A DNA stretch of 64,000 bases from Gyrodactylus bullatarudis (Eukaryota; Platyhelminthes; Monogenea; Gyrodactylidea; Gyrodactylidae): NCBI GenBank assembly GCA_012064415.1, contig SSNU01000018.1, positions 124,001 through 188,000 on the forward strand, written 5' to 3'. Made by a program: the position numbers and the translations under genes. Below the pieces are notes generated by a model. It made no database searches and was not told the origin of the DNA. It saw nothing but the letters and a program-made list of their open reading frames with translations. Of the stretch, positions 51,228-62,354 are shown in pieces (within the stretch, counting starts at the first letter, position 1; each line of letters begins with the position of its first letter).

Positions 51228-51477
51228 ATGATCAGATCTTTAATGGTTATCGGAATAATTATCGTTGTTATTTCAGGTAAAAAAAGCATGAATTATTGAT
51301 AAAGGTGCATCATCCAGTTGTTACAAGATAGGAGAACCATACGAGATATGTTTGTACAAAACAGAGAAATACATTTTTGATCCGAAAAGTAAAACTTGTA
51401 TGGTCTCAAATGTTGTGGATTGTTCAATTCTAACATTTGGAACGTTGGCAGAATGCATGGAACTATGTGGAAAATAA
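51228..51477 (+). CDS. Small secreted Kunitz-type (BPTI-like) protein
   Basis: Two exons, 51228-51276 and 51305-51477, with a 28-nt intron; 73 residues. Residues 1-17 are a signal peptide (MIRSLMVIGIIIVVISG). The mature part has six cysteines at 22, 32, 48, 56, 67 and 71, with spacing 9-15-7-10-3, close to the Kunitz 8-15-7-12-3. KYIFDPKSKTC and AECMELC match the family core and C-terminal helix (BPTI ends DCMRTC). The usual Gly-Gly before the fourth Cys is replaced by VVD. The residue after the second Cys, P1 in inhibitors, is Leu rather than Lys/Arg, so trypsin inhibition is not expected. Protease inhibition or channel binding are both possible for the family. It stands alone in the gene-poor region. 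Confidence 0.72.
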
Positions 51478-52520
51478 TTTCCAAAAATACATCGTATCAC
51501 ACTAAATAAAAGTATGTATGTTGCTTTAAAAGATATTTTTCATATTGCGAAACTGATATTTTGAATAAAGTAAATACTACTCAAAAGTCTCTGAAAGGAA
51601 TATATTTTTCAACTGATGTTAAATCATGCTTCTTTTTACATCCAAGTAGTTTTGAAGAATTCCTACTAACTAGTAGAACATTTAATTTCAAATAAATGAA
51701 GCGAGTCTTAGCCTAAGACTTTTAGGAGTTCCATGTTTATATTTCTTACAAAAATGCAAAGGGTATAGAATTGTTCTCTTACCCATAAATCCCAAGTTTT
51801 TAAAACGCATAACAATACTCAGAAAATGGTCAGGATGTGTAGAAAAAGAATTTTAAATAACTATCAGAGCAATTCCCATCCGAAAAGTCATACTGATTGT
51901 TCAAAAACTTGAGCTTTATTAATTATAAACAATAAAAAAATGATTATTACCAGTAAACTTCATTAAAAAGTTTTAGTTTTCAAATGAGATTTTGTAAATC
52001 AGAAAAAATTTTAAATTGTATATAAATTCAAAAAGGATCTTTTTCTCAAACTTGAATTCTCTATCGAATGAGCAAAAATCGTTGTAAAAATATGTATTAC
52101 CCTACAACATATGCTAATAAACCATGATCAAAGACATAAGATTAAGATAAATTGATTATTTAATACATTTTCTTTCTGCTCTCGAATAACAGATAATCAT
52201 AACACAGTATCTTGGTGAAATAAATTTTTCAAAAAATTCGAGATTATCATGATATCGAATAGCGTACCGATTGGTTTATATAACTAAATATATTTTATCC
52301 GAAAGAAGTGAGAATGAAACATTCTCATATTAGAATAATTGGCTACATTGTTAATCATAATTATTAGTTTTATTGAATAGAAATTATTCTTTGTGCAAAA
52401 TAAATACAGATATAAATAGGCAAAGGTATTAAAATGAAATAAAAATGTATCATTCTTTTTAGTATCGTGTAGAGAAAATTCATTGTTTGATAACTTTCAT
52501 TTCGAGTCTGTAGAAAATAC
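51478..52520. other. Intergenic, nothing recognised except a hairpin
   Basis: Spacer between the Kunitz gene and the 3' end of EXOC3. It contains a CTACT-AACT-AGTAG hairpin at 51,663-51,676. I see no exon or RNA gene. Confidence 0.5.
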
Positions 52521-55500
52521 TCATTGGGGATTTATTATTTTCTTTTGGCTCATAATCGAGGAACTAAATAAAATGAGAATGAGAAAAGTTGTGGCAAATG
52601 GTTTTTCAAAAATTCTCACTTTCTTCATGTCACTATGTTTGATATCGCCTCTCATTTGGATTATAGAGCTGATCAGGCTTTTGGTGATATCAGGAAATTT
52701 ATCAACCAAATTCTTAAAAGAGATAACGAGAATTAGAAAACTTATCGAGAATTTTGAATAAAAAGTTAGATTCGTTCCAACAAATCTTTTCTACATGAAT
52801 AGTATATTTGAATACAACAGAGCATAAACTTTATTTCTTCTGAGTAAATAAAGATAAAAATTTTCGAAAAGTTCAATTTTAAAATAGATGAAAAAAGTCT
52901 GAATTTGTAAGGGAAGTCCAAAAATTTACAAACTTCTCTTCAAAATTAACGCCTGAGTCTCAATCAAGATAAACTCAAGTTTAATCATGAATTGTAAATA
53001 ATACTCAAGAAAATATCCAGTAGAAATAATGGTAATGATAGACCAAATCAAATGGATTTATCAGAGTTAACCTTCGTCAGAAAATTTTCGTTCCACTTTA
53101 CATAATGTAAATTGTGCGTTCGATTTTTATATCCAGTTTCAATTGAGAACTAAATTGCCTACTTAATTCTATTCAATTCTCAGGCTTTAGATATATAATA
53201 ATTCCAAATAATCAGACTTACAATTACGTCAAATTCAGCATATTCACTTTCCAAAACTTTTCCAATGCAATCTAATGCTTCGTATGCTCTCAAGAGTTCT
53301 GATTGATTTGGTACCATTTTTTCAAATGTATCACGTAAATTCTTCCCGTCTGCAATTAATTTTTGGCCTGCCTTAATTCGCTCTTCAGTTGTTATTGAGG
53401 GAATTTTTTTGTTGAATATGCTCAAGAGATATTTCAGGAGAAATTCCAGGCCAAGATTCACCATATATGGCTCATAATATTGGTCTGGCATATTAACCCA
53501 TAGATTGTTATAATCGGTCAAAGTTCCCGACAACAAATAATGAGTCATATCCCCATCTTGAAGCCTGATCCAAAATTACATAATAAATTTTTATTAAAAA
53601 TTTTTTTCTTTCAATTGAGCAATGCTCAATATTTTGGTGAGAATATGAAGCTTAATAATTATTCTAAGAGATTATCATTACTTCGTTTCATATTTCTTGC
53701 TGACTGAATTTATATGCTGGCACAAGCTCTATTACATGCATTGTATTATGAATGAATAATTATAATTATTTATTTAAATTTATAAAATTCTCAATTAGGT
53801 ATAAGGTTAGCATTAATTTACTCACCATTCTCTTGTCATAAGTTTATCGAAATGATCGTTCAAATCGGAAAATATTTGCTCCGTCGTCATGTCAAGACTA
53901 AATGAAATACAACTTTCAAAAGTGCTATCAATTTTTGAGAGAATTCAAGTAGCATAAGTGACTGGTTTTGTCAACACCTCAATAGTTTGGTTATCTGAAA
54001 TTATTCAAATCAACCCTTCTAGACCTACTAGAAAGGTATGCTTAAATTATTCATAATACTAATGAGTCTCTTAAACATTTCGTCAATGATTCAACTCTTC
54101 ATATGCCTTCTCTAGGGTACGATCAAAAAAACAAAATCAACCTGTTACATTATATTTTTCTTCAATCTGATTGGAAGAAATTAATTGAAATAAGATCATA
54201 AGATTTATACTGTTTAGAATTTCGGTATAACTTTTTCAAATGGTAAAAGTGAGTCTGGAATATAAAGATACTTACCACAACTTTGTTATTCTTTTAAATT
54301 GTTCCTTTAATTGACTGAGAAAGCTCGAATACTTTGACTGAGCTGAACTTGGTTTATCACGCATTTCTTCCTCGAATATTTCAATGAAACGAGTAGGGAT
54401 TTCACTAGCATTGTAAAGATTTGCAATCTGTGGAATAAAGGTTTAAATTTTATTGAGTGATAAAGTATTTTTTGCTTACAACATATTCCGAGTAATATGG
54501 TCCATGTTTACCTGCCTTGTACAGTTGTTTGAGATTTAAAATTTCGTCTAAAAATTATTTTTATTACACTTGTGCACCACTTTTCGTGCCTGAGAATGTG
54601 CACACCCCATTTTTCATGTCTTTCAAAACTAAAATTAATTATCAACCTACTAAGAAGTAGGACAGGTATACGAATAAAATAATTTTTTGGTCAAAATTTT
54701 CATTTTTTCTGATTTTGATCTCAATTTGTAGGGAATTTTCTTCTGGTCAGATCAGTACCCCCACAAGCTAGTAAATTATTCATTAAACTCGAATAAGATT
54801 CCAGATTAAAATGAGGTTTTCATGAAAAAGAATGCGTGACCTCTAAATTCTTGAACTTGAAAATTGCAACCATCAATTATAATTATTACTCATAGCTTCA
54901 CTCACATGTACCATAATTAGATAATTACTGCTTCATATCCACAGTGTTTTATAAAAATCAATGAGTAATTCTGACTCGAGCCTCTTATGAATCCTTCCTT
55001 GAACTTTCCTTTCAATGAAAACAAAATTTCACGAAATTTCCAATGAGCATATCTTTGTTGAATATTGAGTTAGAAAGCTGATTTTTTTGCAAATTAAAGC
55101 ATGGTTCAAGTTTAGTCGAATGAAAATAAAACATTTTAAGGAAATGCAAAACATATTGTTTCTCTAAACTTTAAATTTTTATTTCTATTTCAATTTCTAT
55201 TGGTTAATTTTTATGAGTAAAGGAACTTGGAAGAGTTCATCATTCACTTCTGGAATGTTATAAATGAAGATATAAAGCTGATATTTTTTCAAAAATAATT
55301 TATTAAAATCTAGAAAATATTCCTTTGTTCCAGGAATTTACTATTACATCCCTAGAAATAAGTTGTTCAGATCTTCTTGAGATCAAAATCAGAAAAAATG
55401 AAAATTTTGACCAAAAAATTATTTTATTCGTATACTTGTCCTACTTCTTAGTAGGTTGATGATTAATTTTAGTTTTGAAAGACATGAAAAATGAGGTGTG

Positions 55501-58500
55501 CACATTCTCAGGCACGAAAACTGGTGCACAAGTGTACAAAAAGATTGATAGTGTCATTTAATTAAAAATTTTAAAAAGTAAAAATGCTCCATCTGTCACT
55601 ATTCATTCTTGAATATTCAAATTCAACTCATATTCAAATCAAAGCGTCTAGTGAACCAATTCAAAAAATTAATTTTACTTAAATCAAATCATAATCTGTC
55701 TGTTATCTCTTCAACTTCAAATTGTTTTGTAATACAGAAAGAATTGATAAATTTTGCAAAAAAAGTGCACGAGTTACAGTAAATTCTTAAAATTATTTTT
55801 TAAATAAATATTCTAGCATTATCTTAAAACCAGTACAAAACTAGTAAAATAAATTAAATTTTAAGAATATAAAGACTAATGGAAAAGAGAAAAAGATGAC
55901 AAAATCTTATTTCTGTATAAACTAAAAAATTGTACAGTCAATTACACAAATAGGATAGATTTTAACTCGATATTGATTGACCAATAGTATGGAATGGTAG
56001 AGTGACAGCCTAATGTATTGAATAGCACCTATCACTCACATGTCAGCAAGAGTGGACCTTAGAAAATCTGTCTGGGTACTACAAAAACACCCACCCTATA
56101 TAAGGTTTGTAATGTAGTAAAAAATGGATTTAAGAATAAAATGAGGATCTGATATCCTTGCCTTTTTTATTTAAGCCTAGTTTCTTTCCCTTTTACATGG
56201 GATCTTCCTTTTCACTCATTTATTTTCTATTTGAATATGGATTGAATTATTATTTGTCATTAGGGTTTTTTAGTATTATTATTTATTTTATTTAAAATCT
56301 TGGATGATTTTCCTTTTGAAATGACTGAATAAAATCTTCTTATAAAAAAATTTTCTCCTCCATCCTACAGGGCTTTTTTATTTGATAAGTAGCTCAACTA
56401 ACGGAGATACGGTATCTTAAGTTAAGATTCTTAACTGAAAGTGATAGAAAAAGAATTTTTATTGCATTAAAAATTGCAATCTAATGATTTAAAAACTTGG
56501 TTCATTTTTGACTATTAATTATGGCAATATAGGTTTAAACACCTAATTTTACCATCACCTTCCACTTGAATATGATTGGTTTGGACTTTCTGCACCTTCA
56601 TTGGCTAATATTATTGGGGCAGAAAGGTATAAAAAACTTTCACTCATGAAATAAATGAAAAAAATGTATCTTGTGTCATCAATGATGACTCATCATGTAA
56701 TTGACTTAAATAATTTTCTCCAAATTAGTCAACATACTGTAATACAATGCAGCAAAGTCACGTAGGCATTCAAACATAATGGGATAAGACATGTAAGCAA
56801 CTTCATCTTCCATTGAACGAAAGAGACCTTTTGGTCCCAACTGGAAAATAAGATATTTCAAAATATTGTATTGTATTTGTTCTTAAGGACTGAAAAAAAG
56901 GACGAAAACTTACCAATTCAGTAAAAACTTGATTTATCATAACAGGTAACGATGTGTAATATTTTCCAGAGCCTGTCTCACTTGGCATAGTATCAGCTGA
57001 CCATTCCTATCAGTTGATTAAAGTTGTATTAATAAAGTGATAATTTTATGCAAAAAACTCATTGTGCTTACTGGAATGTCTTTATTCAAAGAATTTTTCA
57101 TCCATTGATTACAATTGTCTTTGAGAACATCAACAAATCTAATGAATAGAAATGAATTTTGAAAAAATCTAAGCCAACTATGATCTTTATTGAGGCTATA
57201 CAACAAGAAATATATGAATCTGTAAAGAAATATGATAGATATGGGGAGTTGGTCTAGTGATCCACAATACACAAGACCCTGGTTCAATCCTGAGGAGTTT
57301 CAATAAAGAAGAAACGCGTCTATGCCTGCCGTAGACGTTTCCATTTTTTCTTTACTGGCTTATGAATTAGATACACGCTGAGGCAAGATGTGTGACTTCT
57401 CCGTATCGAATTACAGATAATAATAATAACTGATAACAATTGCATTAATTATTATTAATAATTTATCAATAAGAAAAAGATGATTTTTCGAAAAGAAATA
57501 AAAGCTTACCGTTTTATGAATTTAACTCGTTTTGAATCTGACATGAGTTTTACAGGAGATTGTAATTTGATTGTATTCAGATCGATTTTCAAATATGCAT
57601 CACCCATGAATTCTGGTGAATGATAACGCTTGAAAAACATGAGAATAGAACTCATTTTCTTTCGATCTAAATTTGAATTCTCTTGGATAGTATTGATATA
57701 CTCAGCTATAGCATCATGATACATGGCAACAACTGTTTCAAATATTTCATAATCTGGAGGGAAATAGGTAACCAATATGTTCTAGGGAGATACGTAATAT
57801 ATTTTAGAATTAAGTTGAAACAATAATTTACTAACCTTAAAACCGAATAAACAAGATGTCAAAAAGTTTGTAAGGGTTTATTTCATTTTTCAATGACAAA
57901 TTTTTTTATCACATAGAAGAGATTACCTTTTTGATAACTTATAGGAGTTTTTTTTTGAATTAAGCGCTATAACAGTTCAATGGGGGTTTTTAATGAAAAA
58001 ATTTGAACAAAAATCAGAAATTTTGATCACACAAGATTTGAATGCTGCAAATTTTTACAAGAATTTACGGTAAAGTACTAACCTTAAATTTTATTTTTCA
58101 TTTTATGAGATACTATTTTTTATTTTATTTGGTACTATTTTTCAGGCCCTACTAATGACTCATAAAAATGATATCTAAAAATTTGAGAACAATGTTTTTT
58201 AAACAATGAAAATCATCTTTCTAACTCAAGGAAATGGGAATTGACATTGATGAAATACCATGCTATGATTATTTTATTAATACCTCATCTTCAAAATAAT
58301 ACACTTGAACCCTTGTGTCATAACAAAAAAATTTAATTTTACCTGGTTAAAATAAGAATTTTAATTCTTTTTGAGTAACTACTGTAGTAATGGGATACAG
58401 GAAATTTATTAGTTTTTTATCAAAATCCTATCAAACAAACCAAAGTATATAAAGCTAGTTGAAATGAATTCAAGAACTCAATGAATGATGGAGATTTTTA

Positions 58501-60934
58501 AGATCACGATTAAATTTTAAAAAGACTTTCAAGGAATGCTTACTTTTGCCAATTTGATATTCATCAATGATTGAACTCGGATCAACTCAAATGTTTGAAC
58601 CAGTTCATCGTTTTTAATGCTACAGTAGTTTACTTTTTCAAAAACAGTCATTTTTGCATTATTGAAAAAGTGCTCTTTCCATTTCTTTGGACGGCCATCC
58701 GGCATAAAATTGGTCAGAGGTAAATTTTTTGTCCAAATAGCATCAATTCTTTCTTCACGATCAATGACACGAACAATACTAACCAGGAGAGTGTTGTTTG
58801 AAACGGCAGCATTGAAAATATTCTTTCCAACAAACGCTATTTTATCCCTCATGATTTGATTGAGGGGTATTAAATCTTTAAAATAAGACTGGAGTGTTTT
58901 AATATCAACTTGATTATCTGTCTTCTTCACCTCCAACATCAAGTCATCACGGATAGATTCTAGTTCTTGAATTCTAATTTTTTTTTGATGAAAAAAATAT
59001 TAATTTTGATTATCACTTGAAAGTAGCTATGCTATAATCTTTTATTATATTCACCATCAATCTACTAATAAGTAGTGTTACTATAAATGTACATGAAAGT
59101 AGCCATATTTTATTTTTGTTTAAATCGAATCATTAATTCAAATTAAGAGTAAGAATCTTACTGTAAGATGAAGGATGTTGAACCATCAAGAGAAGTTATC
59201 CGTGGTATAATCTACTTCAACTATAAGCAAGGGATCAAAGCAGCTGATTGTCATAAAGCAATCACAGCCGTATTTGGTGATGTAATGCATTTGGTCAGTG
59301 TTCATTCATGGTATGCTGAATTTAAAAAAGGCCGCACTGATCTGGTTAATGAGCCAAAGTCAGGCAGACCAAAAGAGGTCAATAAAGAGCTAATACTCGA
59401 CGCTGTTTGTGAAAATCCTTATCTATCTTCTGTGGAAATTGCAAAAGCCCATGGAATGTCCCAGCAAACCGTTCACAGAGAATTAAAAAACAATAATTTC
59501 AAACTAATGTACAGTCGGTGGTTCTGCAAAGTTCTCACGCCTGACCAAAAGTCTGAAAGATTAAGATTTTCTGACAATCTCCTTGAGAGAGTGAAAGAGT
59601 CTGATTTCCTCAAAAACGCCATGGCTACAGATGACACATGGCTAAGTTTCGAAGAGTTCTCCACTAAAAGGATTAAACTTGAGAATGGTGAAATGGGAGA
59701 TGAAATTGTCGCTGATCGCCGGAAGAGAGTAAAGTTGTCAGTGTTTTGGTCAATGTACGGCATGGTCAGTTATCGCATACTCAAAGAAGAAGAAGTTATT
59801 GATGCTAACTTGTACTCGGATCTTCTGATGGAGGCTTGCATAAATCTAAAAGATAAATATTCCAACCATATGGATAAGATAATTCTATTTCAAACGGAAG
59901 CAAGACCACATTCTGATCCAAAAGTTAAGGAAACGTTTAATGAAAATAATATCGAAACGATTACGTATCCATTACATGCTTTGGATATAAATCCATCAGT
60001 TTATCATCTATTCCGTCATTTGCAGTTATACCTGAGAAATAAAAAGTTTCGCTCCCTAGAAGACCTAGAAGATGGCGTGGAAAACTTTTTTGAATCAAAA
60101 AAAATCAATTTCTGGAATGAGGGAATACTGGATTTGCCAAGACATTTGTTGGCCTGTAAGAATTGTGTCGGTGATTATGTTGAAGAAAAAGATTTACTAC
60201 TAGTATAATTAATAATTTGAATATCAGAAACTTATCCTATTATCAAAAACTAATCTTGCACGAGAAAATTGTAAATAAAATTGATTTACTACTCGTAGTT
60301 TACTTTTCAATTCTTTTCACACGTATTATGCCTCAAGCATCACGCTGAAAAATTCATGATTTTGGTATATAAACCCTTATAATTAAGCCCAAAAGACCCT
60401 ATTATTAAAAACCAGACGAAAATTTTGATTCGTTGATAATTCTATGAAATATATTTTAAAAACTTACATTTTATGAGCTCCAAGGACATCCTCTTTTTCT
60501 ATACAGACATTGGCATTACGCAGAGCTTCATCAACCTTGATTAGGTAATTCATATTTTCTTTAGCTGTCAATAGTTGATTATATTTGGTTGTCAGATTTC
60601 TCAGTTCGCTTAAGGACGAAGGGAGAGCGCTGATTTTTTTGATGGAGTATTCCATATCAGAATATCTTTTATCACAGTTTTTAGCTTCAGAATTAGCAGC
60701 AGCAAGCTTATGTAACCCAGACTGAGCTTCGTCCAATTGCCTATGCACAGCCATTCTGAGTTGAGCTTCAGTAGCTGACTTCTGATTCATATGTTTGGCT
60801 CTAATACTTTCGATTTTATCCAATTGATCAGGATTCTTTCGAATAAATTAATTCCTAACTACCTTAAATATTTCGATTATTTGCTTCTTTGCTGTTTCAC
60901 GAGCAATCTTTTCTAGATCCTCTATCGATGTCAT
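52521..60934 (-). CDS. EXOC3: Exocyst complex component 3 (Sec6)
   Basis: Subunit of the octameric exocyst that tethers secretory vesicles to the plasma membrane. Twelve exons: 60863-60934, 60468-60835, 58544-58973, 57510-57781, 57072-57138, 56914-57006, 56738-56840, 54480-54547, 54276-54427, 53826-53897, 53222-53564 and 52521-52712. All are in phase and give 743 residues, essentially the human length. Landmarks: NPDQLDKIESIRAK, SIVRVIDREERID, DGRPKKWKE, TYFPPDYEIF, LGPKGLFRSMEDEV, DKLMTREW and LVDKFPDITKSL. The first intron is 27 nt and contains an in-frame stop, so it must be spliced. Introns 2, 4 and 7 are enlarged by a mariner ORF, a SINE and a TIR element. The final 30 residues diverge from the family, and a small exon before the last could be missing. 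Confidence 0.93.
54567..55534. mobile_element. TA-flanked inverted-repeat element (Tc1/mariner-type MITE)
   Basis: The 968-bp element lies in EXOC3 intron 7. Left end CACTTGTGCACCACTTTTCG; right end, read in reverse complement, CACTTGTGCACCAGTTTTCG. The arms are about 165 bp and highly similar (54,567-54,735 and 55,375-55,534). TA dinucleotides sit just outside both ends (54,565-54,566 and 55,535-55,536), as expected for the Tc1/mariner superfamily. The interior has no transposase frame. Each arm carries a CTACT-N4-AGTAG hairpin. It is probably mobilised in trans, though the mariner ORF at 59.2 kb shows no matching ends. Confidence 0.75.
57242..57450 (+). repeat. tRNA-derived SINE
   Basis: A pol III A-box-like TGGTCTAGTGA (57,250-57,260) and a B box GGTTCAATCC (57,281-57,290) form a tRNA-like head; their spacing is shorter than in a real tRNA and no cloverleaf fits. 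A body follows (CGTCTATGCCTG, TTTCTTTACTGGCTTA, CCGTATCGAATTAC) and then an AT-rich tail with ATAATAATAATAA. The body recurs at 25.98-26.08 kb. It lies in EXOC3 intron 4, antisense to the host gene. Confidence 0.6.
59062..59075. repeat. CTACT-N4-AGTAG hairpin upstream of the mariner ORF
   Basis: CTACTAATAAGTAG lies 93 bp before the mariner start codon. A related but imperfect CTACTCGTAG lies downstream of the ORF near 60.28 kb, in direct rather than inverted orientation, so these are not ordinary terminal repeats. Confidence 0.5.
59168..60208 (+). CDS. Mariner-family transposase, intact frame but catalytically degenerate
   Basis: Single-exon frame of 346 residues, full mariner length, nested in EXOC3 intron 2 on the opposite strand. 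The N-terminal paired-type DNA-binding region has two helix-turn-helix parts, at about 8-50 and 72-105, joined by SGRPKEV, the conserved GRPK linker. The DDE domain is recognisable: TDDTW (155) aligns with the first catalytic Asp, VFWSMYG follows, FQTEARPH (241-248) aligns with HQDNARPH and LDINPSVYHLF with PDLAPSDYHLF. The first Asp is present (D155), but the second is T243 and the third V278. The 35-residue step between them is the DD34D spacing. WVPHEL is replaced by WFCKVL. There is no stop or frameshift. No clear terminal inverted repeats were found within 200 bp. It is either a domesticated DNA-binding protein or a young relic. Confidence 0.85.
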   Translation: MKDVEPSREVIRGIIYFNYKQGIKAADCHKAITAVFGDVMHLVSVHSWYAEFKKGRTDLVNEPKSGRPKEVNKELILDAVCENPYLSSVEIAKAHGMSQQTVHRELKNNNFKLMYSRWFCKVLTPDQKSERLRFSDNLLERVKESDFLKNAMATDDTWLSFEEFSTKRIKLENGEMGDEIVADRRKRVKLSVFWSMYGMVSYRILKEEEVIDANLYSDLLMEACINLKDKYSNHMDKIILFQTEARPHSDPKVKETFNENNIETITYPLHALDINPSVYHLFRHLQLYLRNKKFRSLEDLEDGVENFFESKKINFWNEGILDLPRHLLACKNCVGDYVEEKDLLLV

Positions 60935-61601
60935 ATTAAATTCCGATTAAGAATATTTTTAAATGAAGAATTCTTTCGAGTTTTGCTTATTAATTAATAA
61001 TTAATAGTAGTAATTAGGTAATTTGGATTCGAATAAATTTCAAATATTCAATTAATGACAACAAATTTTTGAATATTTCAATCTAGTTTTACCAAATTTA
61101 ACTCGCACTTGTTCAATTTGAATTTCATCAGATGGAATTATTATCTTATATGTATAATGACAATTTATAACCATAGATCTAATTGATAGATATACATATA
61201 CTAGATTTTTATTTGAAATTATTCAATAAGCATATTGTAATTATATATCATTGATTATCTGGTACAAATGATAATAAATGAACATTGTTGGCAATTTTTT
61301 TATCATCAAACTAAACCACAAAACTAAGAGAAGTTAATTTTAAATCTTTTGCGAATGAGGAGGAGTATATGGAGCAAAATAGAGTATCTTGCTGAAAACA
61401 GTTTGTAATGGCTATTTGGTCGAGCAGCATAGATAATTAATAATGCATTATAATTGATAATATCAGTGTGATCAGTGTATTATTAAGAAAATTTTCATTA
61501 AATAAATGAGCAGAAAATTTGATAGATAAAGTTTTATTTGCTTTCGAAATGAGAAAATAAGTTTTAATTGAGCAAAATCAAAATTATTAATTGCAATTCG
61601 T

Positions 61602-61999
61602 TTAACTTATTTCACTAAAATGGCTTAAATCTGGCATTTCAATGTTCCTTTCAGTACTACTTATTTCTGTGTAGTCTAGTTCAGAGGCAATAAAACCTTT
61701 ATCAACTGAATCATAATCCACTTCCACGATAATTTCTAAAAGCTGGAAGAATTCATCTCGTTTAAGCTTATTATCTCCATCTTTGTCAAACATTTGTATC
61801 AAATTCCAGATTTCTGCTCTTCTCAAAGGCTGTTGAATTTCATGGAAAAAATTTGATAGCTCATTTGCATTTAGAGATTCTGAATTATCCTCGTCGTGTC
61901 TGATGAAAATCTCCTCAATTAGTCTATTCAACCTGTAAAAGAACGAAGTTGATTCAAATTCCAGATAAGAAAATAGTTCACATACTTTTCGAAAGCCAT
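61602..61999 (-). CDS. Small EF-hand calcium-binding protein
   Basis: Exons 61986-61999 and 61602-61932 with a 53-nt intron, giving 114 residues. I chose the start at 61,999 rather than 62,003 because it alone gives a spliced frame beginning MAFEKLNRLIEEIF. Two canonical EF-hand loops are present: residues 18-29 (DEDNSESLNANE) and 54-65 (DKDGDNKLKRDE), both with acidic residues at positions 1, 3 and 12. The C-terminal 35 residues are acidic and serine-rich without a known domain. It is probably a cytosolic calcium sensor; a specific family cannot be named. A small gene is divergent from it at 62,355. Confidence 0.78.
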
Positions 62000-62354
62000 A
62001 CATTAAAATGACATAATGATAAGAATCACGCTAAGTACCGTATCTAGCGAATATATAATCTCAACCGAAATATACTAATGTATTGAATATCGACTGATAT
62101 TAGTTATTTTCATATATACTACGGCTTTAATCATATTATTCTAGACTTATTTTCTCTTATACAGTTATAAACTTTATAAAGAAAATTTCTATTTATAACA
62201 GATATAAGTTAATAACAGGTATTATTATTTTTCTCTCAACTATTATGAATCGATTGATTAGGTAAATAAAAATCTTTTGAACAAATGGCTTACAAGAAAA
62301 AGTTTATAAAAGAAGATTTCAAGTAAATATGGAAAACTTTTCAGTTGTACAAGC

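Noticed and set aside
52483..52761. 92-codon plus-strand frame with hydrophobic segments
   Set aside because: It is antisense to the last EXOC3 exon, whose sequence is clearly conserved on the other strand.
57242..57310. tRNA gene
   Set aside because: A and B boxes are present but too close together, and no cloverleaf or anticodon stem can be drawn; the repeated body downstream indicates a SINE.
59000..60460. Terminal inverted repeats for the mariner ORF
   Set aside because: No inverted pair of 20-30 bp could be found; the CTACT-like sequences on either side are in direct, not inverted, orientation.
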